From contig JAISPH010000103.1 in NCBI GenBank assembly GCA_031275035.1, forward strand, positions 1 through 6,710: DNA of 6,710 nt, in the 5' to 3' direction. The notes beneath the pieces are model-generated. The model was not told the origin of the DNA. It saw only the letters and a list, made by a program, of their open reading frames with translations, and searched no databases. The stretch is from Treponema sp. (lineage in GTDB: Bacteria > Spirochaetota > Spirochaetia > Treponematales > Breznakiellaceae). This document shows, piece after piece, positions 1-5,362 of this stretch (its first letter is position 1; every line of letters starts with the position of its first letter). The translations under genes and the position numbers were made by a program.

Positions 1-42
1 GAACTGTGTCTATATACCAGGGAAAGACCGGTTAGACGTATT

Positions 43-190
43 GCGCTTATACGCCGGGTAGGCGGATGTAACACGCATTCGCTTTATTTCGGGAGGAATG
101 GATTTATGGGCGCTGTTGCGCCCGGCGTTATACGCCCTTCCGGGTCGTTTGCCGGGAGGCAGGATTAAAGGGGCGCTGTTACGCCCGGCG
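43..190. repeat. Cluster of small GC-rich hairpin repeats
   Basis: Two near-identical 20-bp copies, gggcgctgttgcgcccggcg at 108-127 and gggcgctgttacgcccggcg at 171-190, differ at one base. Each is a hairpin: GGGCGC-tgtt-GCGCCC in the first, GGGCG-ctgtta-CGCCC in the second. A related mini-hairpin GGCG-ttata-CGCC follows at 124-136, and the nine bases TTATACGCC recur at 47-55 and 128-136. The second copy overlaps the last codons and stop of the minus-strand acyltransferase. There is no T-tract, so this is not a typical intrinsic terminator. Function unknown; it could be a REP-like intergenic repeat or RNA-stabilising 3' structure. Confidence 0.5.
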
Positions 191-1085
191 GCGTCGATGT
201 TTGCGTTTTAAGAAGCCGCTGCCGTTCGGCTTCGGCGGCGGTGTGCATTCCCTCGAGGAATTCCATAACGGCGTTGACGGTCGCCTGTTTCTTGTCCGCT
301 ACCCCGGCGGCCCCGGCGGCTTCACGGGCCTTGTTTCTAAAGTCCGTACAGGACAGGACGGGCCCTATGGTAAGGCGGATCAGATCGGGGCTGACCGAGT
401 CTTCCATCATGTCGCCCTGACGGACATGGAGCACTTCGCCGTTAACCGCCACGGGGCACATATAATCAAAAATGCGGATGTAGGAATCAATCTCCCGGAC
501 GCCCTGTTTGGTACCCGGGTCCCAGGGGCGGTAACGGGTTCCCGAGGGAAAGACCAGGATTATCCTGCCCTTCTCTTTGATTCTGATAAGGGCCTTGGTA
601 ACGGCCCGGTTGATGGAAGCGCTGCGGAGCAGTTCGTCCCGATCCTTTTCGGGGTCCAGCCCCTGGAGGGAACGGCTGGGATAAATGACCAGCCGGGTAT
701 AGGCGCTGGCAAAGGCCGCCACCACGGGATTGTCTTCGGTCAGCTTCATCCCCGCGATGGCTACCAGGGAATCGGCAATGGGCTCCCCCCCCTCTTCCCG
801 GCGGACCAGATAATCAAAAAGGGAGAGGTCCATGTTGCTGTAGTGTTCCAAAAGGAGCAGGCAGGAACGGCCTTCCCGGCTTTTTTGATAGAGATCCCGG
901 AGATTCTCCATGCCGCTTATCCCCGAACCGGGGAGAACCAGGGCCTCTACCATTTTGTCCAGCAGGGGGCGGATCTCCGTGTTTCCCTGCTGATACACAT
1001 TGTCTTCGGTTATCCTGGTAACCGCCCTGGAACGGACAACTGCTTCTTTGATAATATCACGAAAGGCGGTGGTCAGGGTTTCCAT
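165..1085 (-). CDS. PlsC/GPAT-family glycerolipid acyltransferase
   Basis: A 306-residue protein of the glycerol-3-phosphate / 1-acylglycerol-3-phosphate acyltransferase superfamily, which acylates glycerol phosphates in phospholipid synthesis. Visible motifs are the catalytic HX4D box HYSNMD (H81, D86), a block-III motif FPSGTRYRP (179-187, where PlsC proteins usually have FPEGTR), and a block-IV PVAVNG (211-216). No membrane segment is obvious. The spacing and the PSG-R-RP block resemble, from memory, the soluble plastid and chlamydial GPATs more than membrane-bound PlsC, so glycerol-3-phosphate acyltransferase is my preferred but unproven role. The start at 1085 has no Shine-Dalgarno sequence but sits 6 bp after a good -10 box. 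It lies 60 bp downstream of pepT on the same strand. The last codons run through a hairpin repeat. Confidence 0.82.
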   Translation of the reverse strand: METLTTAFRDIIKEAVVRSRAVTRITEDNVYQQGNTEIRPLLDKMVEALVLPGSGISGMENLRDLYQKSREGRSCLLLLEHYSNMDLSLFDYLVRREEGGEPIADSLVAIAGMKLTEDNPVVAAFASAYTRLVIYPSRSLQGLDPEKDRDELLRSASINRAVTKALIRIKEKGRIILVFPSGTRYRPWDPGTKQGVREIDSYIRIFDYMCPVAVNGEVLHVRQGDMMEDSVSPDLIRLTIGPVLSCTDFRNKAREAAGAAGVADKKQATVNAVMEFLEGMHTAAEAERQRLLKTQTSTPPGVTAPL

Positions 1086-1091
1086 TGTGCC

Positions 1092-1121
1092 AGTATACCT
1101 GCGCCTTTAATGGGCTGTCAA
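1092..1121 (-). promoter_or_regulatory. Sigma-70-type promoter of the acyltransferase gene
   Basis: Read on the minus strand, a perfect TTGACA (-35, 1116-1121) is followed by an 18-bp spacer and TATACT (-10, 1092-1097). Only 6 bp separate the -10 from the ATG at 1085, so transcription should begin at or next to the start codon. The promoter lies in the 60-bp gap after pepT, so the acyltransferase can be transcribed independently of it. Confidence 0.7.
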
Positions 1122-1145
1122 GAAAAACGCCGCCGGAAAGCCGGA

Positions 1146-2402
1146 TCATCCGGTCCGGTCTTCGCCCCAGAGACGGATAAGTTCTATCGTCAGTTTGCAG
1201 GCGGCGATCATGTCGGAAACGGGAATCCACTCGGCGCGACTGTGAAAGTTCCGGCCGCCGGTAAAGATATTGGGGGTCGGGATGCCCAGTTCGGTAAGCC
1301 TGGAACCGTCGGTACCGCCCCGGATGGGTTTAAGGCGGTATTCAATCTTCAGATTGGCGGCGGCCCGTTCCAGCGTCTCCAGTACCGCCGGCCGGGCGCG
1401 GATCTTTTCTTTCATATTGTAATACTGGGGCTTGATGTTCAGGGTTACCTTGCCGCCGGGAAACTGGGCTTCCACGGTCCGGGCAAAAGTTTCCAGCGCG
1501 GCGGCCCGGCGTTTGATTCCCTCCTCCTCAAAGTCCCGGATGATTATTTCCAGATCCGCCTGTTCCAGATCGCCGCGGATCTCCATGGGGCAGTAATAGC
1601 CGTAGTATCCGTCGGTGGCTTCGGGGCTTTCCGAGCGGGGAAGCATGGCGGCAAAGGCGGCGGCCATAAGGCAGGCGTTGGCCAGAATCCCCCGGGCATG
1701 GCCGACATGGATCGCCCGGCCCTGAAAATGGACATCCGCGCTGTATGCGTTGAAACATTCAATTTCCAGCTCCCCCAGGGGACCGCCGTCCAGGGTATAG
1801 CAGGCTTCTGAACGGAGCCGTTCCAGGGGAAAACCGGGGAGCCCCTTGCCGGTTTCCTCGTCGGGGGAAAAGATAATCTCCACCGGGCCGTGCTGTACCT
1901 CGGGATGGTCAAGAATCCAGGCGGCGGCCCCCATGATTTCGGCAATCCCCGCCTTATCGTCCGCCCCAAGGAGGGTTGTTCCATCGGCATGGATCAAGTC
2001 CCGTCCCCGGCAGGCGGCAAGGTCCGCATCGGTTTCCGGGTCCAGGGCATAGCCGTCAAGGAGATCTATCCTTTTGCCGTCGTAGTTTTTAACCAGCCGG
2101 GGCTTTACATCCCGGCCGGATACGTCGCCTGCGGTGTCTATATGGGCCAGAAAACCCACCGCCGGCAACTGCTCCCGGCCGGGGCTTGGGGGAATCCGGG
2201 CGATCACATAGCAGTGTCCGGTTAGCTCCACATCCTCAAGACCCAGGCCCCGAAGTTCCTCCGCCAGGGCCCTGGCCAAAACCCACTGGCCCGGGGTGGA
2301 GGGGGTCTCTTCCACATGGCGGTCGCTGGTGGTCCAGCAGCGGACATACTGTAAAAAGCGGGGGACTATCAGTTCTTCAATCCGGGCGTCGTCAATTTCC
2401 AT
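1146..2402 (-). CDS. pepT: Peptidase T (tripeptide aminopeptidase, M20B)
   Basis: Cytoplasmic di-zinc aminopeptidase that removes the N-terminal residue from tripeptides. It is 418 residues from my chosen start, against about 408 in E. coli. The metal and catalytic signatures are intact: HIDT (H87, D89), LLGADDKAG (D148), DEE (E182, E183), YTLDGG (D205), AIHVGHARG (H232), and near the C-terminus KPIRGGTDGSRL and NIFTGGRNFHSR (H387). The frame stays open upstream to 2594, but those 64 residues have no family resemblance and run across the divergent promoter region. The family N-terminus, an amphipathic helix then a P-S-T-x-G-Q-W stretch, begins at MEIDD, so 2402 is the start. No Shine-Dalgarno sequence precedes it; a promoter lies 10 bp upstream. 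The job is peptide nutrient use, and no neighbour is functionally tied to it. Confidence 0.95.
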   Translation of the reverse strand: MEIDDARIEELIVPRFLQYVRCWTTSDRHVEETPSTPGQWVLARALAEELRGLGLEDVELTGHCYVIARIPPSPGREQLPAVGFLAHIDTAGDVSGRDVKPRLVKNYDGKRIDLLDGYALDPETDADLAACRGRDLIHADGTTLLGADDKAGIAEIMGAAAWILDHPEVQHGPVEIIFSPDEETGKGLPGFPLERLRSEACYTLDGGPLGELEIECFNAYSADVHFQGRAIHVGHARGILANACLMAAAFAAMLPRSESPEATDGYYGYYCPMEIRGDLEQADLEIIIRDFEEEGIKRRAAALETFARTVEAQFPGGKVTLNIKPQYYNMKEKIRARPAVLETLERAAANLKIEYRLKPIRGGTDGSRLTELGIPTPNIFTGGRNFHSRAEWIPVSDMIAACKLTIELIRLWGEDRTG

Positions 2403-2412
2403 AGGCGTATTT

Positions 2413-2441
2413 ATGATAAACAAGGGGGCTGTATTGGTAAA
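2413..2441 (-). promoter_or_regulatory. Predicted pepT promoter
   Basis: On the minus strand TTTACC (2436-2441, four of six matches to the -35 consensus), a 17-bp spacer, then TATCAT (2413-2418, five of six matches to -10). Ten bases separate the -10 from the pepT ATG, leaving a predicted 5' leader of only a few bases. Its -35 resembles that of the divergent promoter (TTTACT). Confidence 0.5.
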
Positions 2442-2495
2442 GACCGGACAAAAAGTCCTCTTTAGGGAACCCAACCGGGGTTTCCAGAGGCGCCC

Positions 2496-2524
2496 TTTAC
2501 TGACAGGAAACAGTTTATTATTAT
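2496..2524 (+). promoter_or_regulatory. Predicted promoter of the DUF2156-dam operon
   Basis: TTTACT (2496-2501), a 17-bp spacer, then TATTAT (2519-2524). Seven bases separate the -10 from the ATG at 2532, placing the expected transcription start at or within a base of the start codon. No Shine-Dalgarno sequence is present nearby. The two divergent promoters share a 129-bp region with no obvious operator palindrome. Confidence 0.5.
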
Positions 2525-2531
2525 TCGCTAT

Positions 2532-3440
2532 ATGGACATTCCCTGTTTTCCTTCCTTTGTTCCTATGTCCCTGGCTTTGAAAGAGGCTATGCATCCGGTG
2601 CTTTCCATGACCCCCGACGGCGTTTCAGAGTATACCTTCGCCAATCTTTACCTGTTCCGCAGCCGCTATCAGTACAAGGTCTCCTGGTTCCCCGGCTCCA
2701 AAAACGATCCGCCTACCTTTATCATTTCCGGGGAACTAAGGGGGAAAAAATTTTTTGCAACCCCCTGCGCTGCCCCGGACAGGGAAACCCTTTCCGCCCT
2801 TTTTGACACCCACGATTACTGGAAGGGAGTCTCCGATTCGGTGCTTAATCCCCGGCGGCCGATGCTGGAACAGCAGGGCATCGAGTTTACCGAGGACCGG
2901 GATAATTTTGATTACCTTTTTTTAAGGACCGATCTTGCCGAACTGTCGGGGAAAAAATTTCATAAAAAACGGAATCTGGTAAACGCCTTCATCAATTCCT
3001 ATACCTATGAGGAACGTCCCCTTACGGCAAAGCTTGTGCCCCAGGCGGTGGAAGTGCTGGACCGCTGGAAGCTTGACAAGGGGTCCGAGGGGGATTACGC
3101 CGCCGCCCGGGAGGCTCTGGATATTTTTGAGGATCTGAAAATGCGGGGCGCCATGTACTATGTGGACGGCAGGCCCGCGGGCTGGTGCCTGGGGGAGCGG
3201 CTGACCAGGGGAAGGATGTTTGCCATCCATTTTGAAAAGGCCATCGATGCCTACAAGGGGATCTACCAATTTATGAATCAGGCCTTTGCCGCGTCCCTGC
3301 CCCGCCACTATGTCCACATCAACCGGGAACAGGATCTGGGGGACGAAGGCCTTCGCCAGGCAAAGATGACTTACCGGCCCTGCGGTTTTGTGCGGAAGTA
3401 TCTCGGGAGGAGGACCGGCCGGGGCGCGGCCCCGGAATGA
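2532..3440 (+). CDS. DUF2156 (MprF C-terminal-like) acyltransferase-fold protein
   Basis: A 302-residue soluble protein matching the DUF2156 / phosphatidylglycerol lysyltransferase C-terminal-domain family, which has a GNAT-like double fold. Family landmarks: an N-terminal FPSFVPMSL segment (6-14), YTFANLYLFR (34-43), the basic stretch SGKKFHKKRNLVNAF (139-153), AIHFEKA (231-237), YKGIYQFMNQAF (241-252) and NREQDLGDEGLRQAK (264-278). There are no membrane helices, so it lacks the flippase half of true MprF. Its substrate is unknown; aminoacyl or acyl transfer is only suggested by the fold. The start at 2532 keeps the family's N-terminal segment and follows a promoter by 7 bp without an RBS. 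Its stop overlaps the dam start (ATGA), so the two are co-transcribed. Confidence 0.85.
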   Translation: MDIPCFPSFVPMSLALKEAMHPVLSMTPDGVSEYTFANLYLFRSRYQYKVSWFPGSKNDPPTFIISGELRGKKFFATPCAAPDRETLSALFDTHDYWKGVSDSVLNPRRPMLEQQGIEFTEDRDNFDYLFLRTDLAELSGKKFHKKRNLVNAFINSYTYEERPLTAKLVPQAVEVLDRWKLDKGSEGDYAAAREALDIFEDLKMRGAMYYVDGRPAGWCLGERLTRGRMFAIHFEKAIDAYKGIYQFMNQAFAASLPRHYVHINREQDLGDEGLRQAKMTYRPCGFVRKYLGRRTGRGAAPE

Positions 3441-4318
3441 CGGCGGCAGGGGTTTCTTCGTCCGGGGGCAGACCTTTTCTTAAATGGGCCGGGGGAAAAC
3501 GGCAGCTTCTGGAGAAAATGCGGCGCTTTTTCCCGCCGGGCAGAACCGGTTATACCTATTACGAGCCCTTTATTGGCGGCGGGGCGGCGTTTTTTGATCT
3601 GCAGCCGGACCGGGCGGTGATCAACGATTGTATCGGGGATCTTGCCGCCGTTTACCGGGTTATTCAGCGCAGCATAGACGAACTGCTTGAGCTTTTGGAA
3701 AAACACAGAACCCAAAACAGCCGGGACTACTACTATTACATCAGAAACCAGGACCGGGATAAGGACCTCTATGCAAATATGGGAGAGGTCGAGCGGGCCG
3801 CCCGCCTCCTCTACCTTAACAGGACCTGCTACAACGGCCTTTACCGGGTTAACCGCCGGGGGGAATTTAATGTTCCCTGCGGCCGTTACGGGACGGCGCC
3901 CGTCTATGACGAAGCGAATCTGCGGGCCGTTCACCGCTACCTGGCGTCAAACAGGATATGTATACTGAACGGCGATTTTGCCGGTGCGGTAAAGACCACC
4001 GTCGAAAAGGACTTTGTCTACTTTGATCCGCCCTACCACAGCCGGGACAGATCCGGCTTTACCGGTTATCAGGCTCCGGGTTTTGACGAAGGGGAACAGC
4101 GACGGCTGAGGGATACCTTTGCGGAACTGACCCGGCGGGGGGTCTTCTGCCTGTTAAGCAACTCCGACACCCCTCTTATCAGGGAGCTTTACCGGGACTT
4201 CGAGATTACCGGGCTGGACGCCCGCCGGGCCATTAATTCCGACGCCGCCGGGAGGGGGGCGGTACGGGAGGTGCTGGTAAGGAATTTTGCCGGGCGGGAT
4301 GTATTGCCCGGCGCTTAA
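3437..4318 (+). CDS. dam: Dam-type DNA adenine-N6 methyltransferase
   Basis: A 293-residue alpha-class adenine methyltransferase of the Dam / M.DpnII family, which transfers a methyl group from S-adenosylmethionine to adenine, usually in GATC. Motifs in order: the N-terminal PFLKWAGGKRQLL (13-25), motif I YEPFIGGGAAFF (42-53), the conserved target-recognition block LNRTCYNGLYRVN (127-139) with RGEFNVPCGRY (141-151), and catalytic motif IV DPPY (197-200). Length is slightly above E. coli Dam (278). The start codon overlaps the upstream DUF2156 stop as ATGA. The nearest purine-rich stretch (gggaggagg, 3405-3413) is about 23 bp away, so translational coupling is likely. No restriction endonuclease gene adjoins it, so it looks like an orphan methylase, although genes beyond the window cannot be seen. 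GATC specificity is inferred from family membership. Confidence 0.93.
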   Translation: MTAAGVSSSGGRPFLKWAGGKRQLLEKMRRFFPPGRTGYTYYEPFIGGGAAFFDLQPDRAVINDCIGDLAAVYRVIQRSIDELLELLEKHRTQNSRDYYYYIRNQDRDKDLYANMGEVERAARLLYLNRTCYNGLYRVNRRGEFNVPCGRYGTAPVYDEANLRAVHRYLASNRICILNGDFAGAVKTTVEKDFVYFDPPYHSRDRSGFTGYQAPGFDEGEQRRLRDTFAELTRRGVFCLLSNSDTPLIRELYRDFEITGLDARRAINSDAAGRGAVREVLVRNFAGRDVLPGA

Positions 4319-4362
4319 ACAGGCGGGGAAACGGCGGCGGCGGCGATCTACCGGTACAGGCC

Positions 4363-4382
4363 GCCGGCGGCAATTCGCCGGC
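4363..4382 (+). other. Hairpin overlapping the dam terminator stem
   Basis: GCCGGCG (4363-4369), a 6-base loop, then CGCCGGC (4376-4382) form a perfect 7-bp GC stem. It shares bases 4380-4382 with the left arm of the dam terminator, so the two structures would partly compete. It could be a simple 3' protective stem or affect termination efficiency. Confidence 0.35.
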
Positions 4383-4425
4383 GCAAACAAGATTCGGCGG
4401 CCCAATTTGTTTGCGCCCCTTTTTT
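4380..4425 (+). terminator. Rho-independent terminator of the DUF2156-dam operon
   Basis: A perfect 11-bp stem GGCGCAAACAA (4380-4390) / TTGTTTGCGCC (4407-4417) with a 16-base loop is followed by CC and six T residues (4420-4425). It starts 62 bp after the dam stop. On the minus strand the stem is not followed by T residues, so it should act mainly on plus-strand transcripts. Its T-tract overlaps the stop codon of the convergent DUF2147 pseudogene. Confidence 0.88.
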
Positions 4426-4904
4426 AGTATCCCCGCTCCCGAAGCCATTCCCGGGTAAGCCGCCGCCAGTACTGACTGCGGCCCAGAGGGCCTATGGCGC
4501 CCCGCACTTCCAGAACCTCTTCCTTGTGGCGTCCGCGGACGGTGAACCGTACATGCTGCCGTCTTCGGGGTTGATGATATTTCCCGCCATTCCCCGGACC
4601 GGTGCAGGGAGAGGCCGAAAATCCAGGTGGTTCCCGCCACCGGCATCTGCGAGACCCTTCCCGGCAGGGAAAGCCCCGGTAATCGTCTGCGCCTTTCGGC
4701 TTTTACGTCCTGGGGATAGGCGGTAACAAAGAGGATTTTACCGTAGAGCCGACCCCCTTCCCGGTATATCAGTCAGCCCGTGGTATCCAGTCCGGTCTTT
4801 TCATCGATACTGAGCCAGCAACCCTCCACGGGATCGGCCCAAAGTCCTGCGGCTAGGAACAATCCCCACAGCAAAAGAACGGCTTTTTTATGGCTGTCCT
4901 CCAT
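4424..4904 (-). pseudogene. DUF2147 secreted protein, degraded
   Basis: Remnant of a small exported DUF2147 protein of about 160 codons. The intact start encodes MEDSHKK, then a hydrophobic signal-peptide core and a likely cut after GLWA before DPVEGCWLSIDEKTG. A TGA at 4775-4773 replaces what should be Trp (family pattern G-W-x-I-Y). Family sequence continues past it: LIYREGGRLYGKILFV and YPQDVKAE in the same frame to ~4695; KAQTITGAFPAGK in another frame to ~4657; VSQMPVAGTTWIFGLSL, then HRSGEW, back in the first frame to ~4587; GNIINPEDGSMY in a third frame to ~4549; and finally RFTVRG through GRSQYWRRLTREWLRERGY, ending at TAA 4426-4424. That is one nonsense and four apparent frameshifts, so it is dead rather than mis-sequenced once. 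DUF2147 function is unknown. It may once have followed copZ, 135 bp upstream. Confidence 0.85.
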
Positions 4905-5039
4905 ATATTCGGAAGTCCGGTTTAGTACCCATACTACGCAGCTTACCGTGTGGAGGCTTATTTTGTTCTGGTTTACTATAAAAGGGCCATTCCCAATCTG
5001 CAAGGGGACCATAACAGCGCCGGTATTACAGGCGGACGC

Positions 5040-5240
5040 TTATGCCGTCTCGTAGCCCGCTTCGATTACCGCAGCCTTCAGGGCGCCTAGTTTAACCCCG
5101 TCCCCGTGATCCACCTCGGCGGAATTATCTTTAAGGCTTACCCTAGCGGATTGAACCCCCTCGACAGCTTCCAGGGCTTCTTTTACATGCTTGACACAGT
5201 GATCGCAACTCATACCTTCTATTTTCAGCGTTGTTTTCAT
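5040..5240 (-). CDS. copZ: CopZ-like heavy-metal-associated (HMA) chaperone
   Basis: A 66-residue single-domain HMA protein, the usual size for a cytoplasmic copper chaperone that delivers Cu(I) to a CopA-type ATPase. The metal site GMSCDHC (C12, C15) lies in the expected loop after the first strand (KTTLKIEG), and the fold pattern continues through VKEALEAVEGVQSARVSL and ends with VIEAGYETA. The frame stays open upstream to 5354, but 5240 is the start: it gives the canonical N-terminus and has a strong Shine-Dalgarno sequence 6 bp away. No CopA ATPase, CsoR or CueR gene lies in the window, so the partner is unknown, and mercury or another soft metal cannot be excluded. It is the only gene here with a textbook RBS. 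Confidence 0.92.
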   Translation of the reverse strand: MKTTLKIEGMSCDHCVKHVKEALEAVEGVQSARVSLKDNSAEVDHGDGVKLGALKAAVIEAGYETA

Positions 5241-5246
5241 CTTTGA

Positions 5247-5253
5247 CTCCTTC
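5247..5253 (-). promoter_or_regulatory. Shine-Dalgarno site fixing the copZ start
   Basis: GAAGGAG on the minus strand, with its GGAG core ending 6 bases before the ATG at 5240. This decides the start against the upstream in-frame ATG at 5354. A weak promoter (TTCTCA, 18 bp, TACATT on the minus strand) may lie just upstream, overlapping the structured repeat. Confidence 0.75.
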
Positions 5254-5274
5254 GCCTTAATGTAAACTAAAATA

Positions 5275-5362
5275 GACTTGTTTGAGAACCCGGCTGGTTC
5301 TTTCGGACTAAAATCCGGCGCAAGTCTCCCCAAAACGCAGATTTCCTGATACAATCCGCCTT
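5275..5362 (+). repeat. Structured repeat, copy 1 (branched, diverged)
   Basis: Outer stem GACTTG (5275-5280) / CAAGTC (5321-5326) encloses two hairpins: AGAACC (5285-5290) / GGTTCT (5296-5301) with loop cggct, and CGGA (5304-5307) / TCCG (5314-5317) with loop ctaaaa. The right part (5327-5362) aligns with the terminator-like half of copy 2 but has lost its full stem and T-tract. Copy 2 lies at 6527-6605 in the same orientation; the first 27 bases match at 23 positions. It fills the gap between copZ and the divergent ORF at 5363, whose -10 box lies inside it. Function unknown. Confidence 0.65.
5350..5355 (+). promoter_or_regulatory. Putative -10 box upstream of the 5363 ORF
   Basis: TACAAT (five of six matches to consensus) lies 7 bp before the ATG at 5363, the same spacing as at the DUF2156 gene. 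No convincing -35 hexamer is present 16-18 bp upstream, so this is weaker evidence than the other promoters. Confidence 0.3.

Noticed and set aside
98..211. 37-codon plus-strand ORF after GGGAGG (91-96)
   Set aside because: The GGAGG is too close to ATG 98; the alternative ATG 106 gives only 20 codons. Both are made mostly of the hairpin repeats and run antisense into the acyltransferase gene.
1128..1150. Possible terminator after pepT (CCGG stems then TTTTT on the minus strand)
   Set aside because: The stems are only 4-5 bp with tight loops and do not abut the T-run; too weak to call.
201..1811. 536-codon plus-strand open frame
   Set aside because: It is antisense to both the acyltransferase and pepT, whose motifs are clear; its own product is Gly/Pro-rich shadow sequence without family features.
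2403..2594. N-terminal extension of pepT to the ATG at 2594
   Set aside because: The extra 64 residues do not resemble peptidase T and would cross both divergent promoters and the DUF2156 start.
3371..3934. 187-codon minus-strand ORF opposite dam
   Set aside because: It is antisense to intact dam motifs and the DUF2156 C-terminus, and has no recognisable domains.
4233..4646. 137-codon minus-strand ORF
   Set aside because: Only its first ~20 codons are DUF2147 sequence; the rest is out-of-frame read-through that ends inside dam. It is covered by the pseudogene call.
4780..5055. 91-codon plus-strand ORF across the copZ-DUF2147 gap
   Set aside because: It is antisense to the signal peptide region of the pseudogene, with low-complexity product and no RBS.
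5275..5326. tRNA-like cloverleaf in repeat copy 1
   Set aside because: It has the wrong arm lengths, no T-loop GTTC-A pattern in position, no acceptor stem of seven pairs and no CCA; copy 2 lacks an arm.
5241..5354. Upstream extension of copZ to ATG 5354
   Set aside because: It lies over the structured repeat and has no HMA similarity; the start at 5240 has a strong RBS and the canonical N-terminus.
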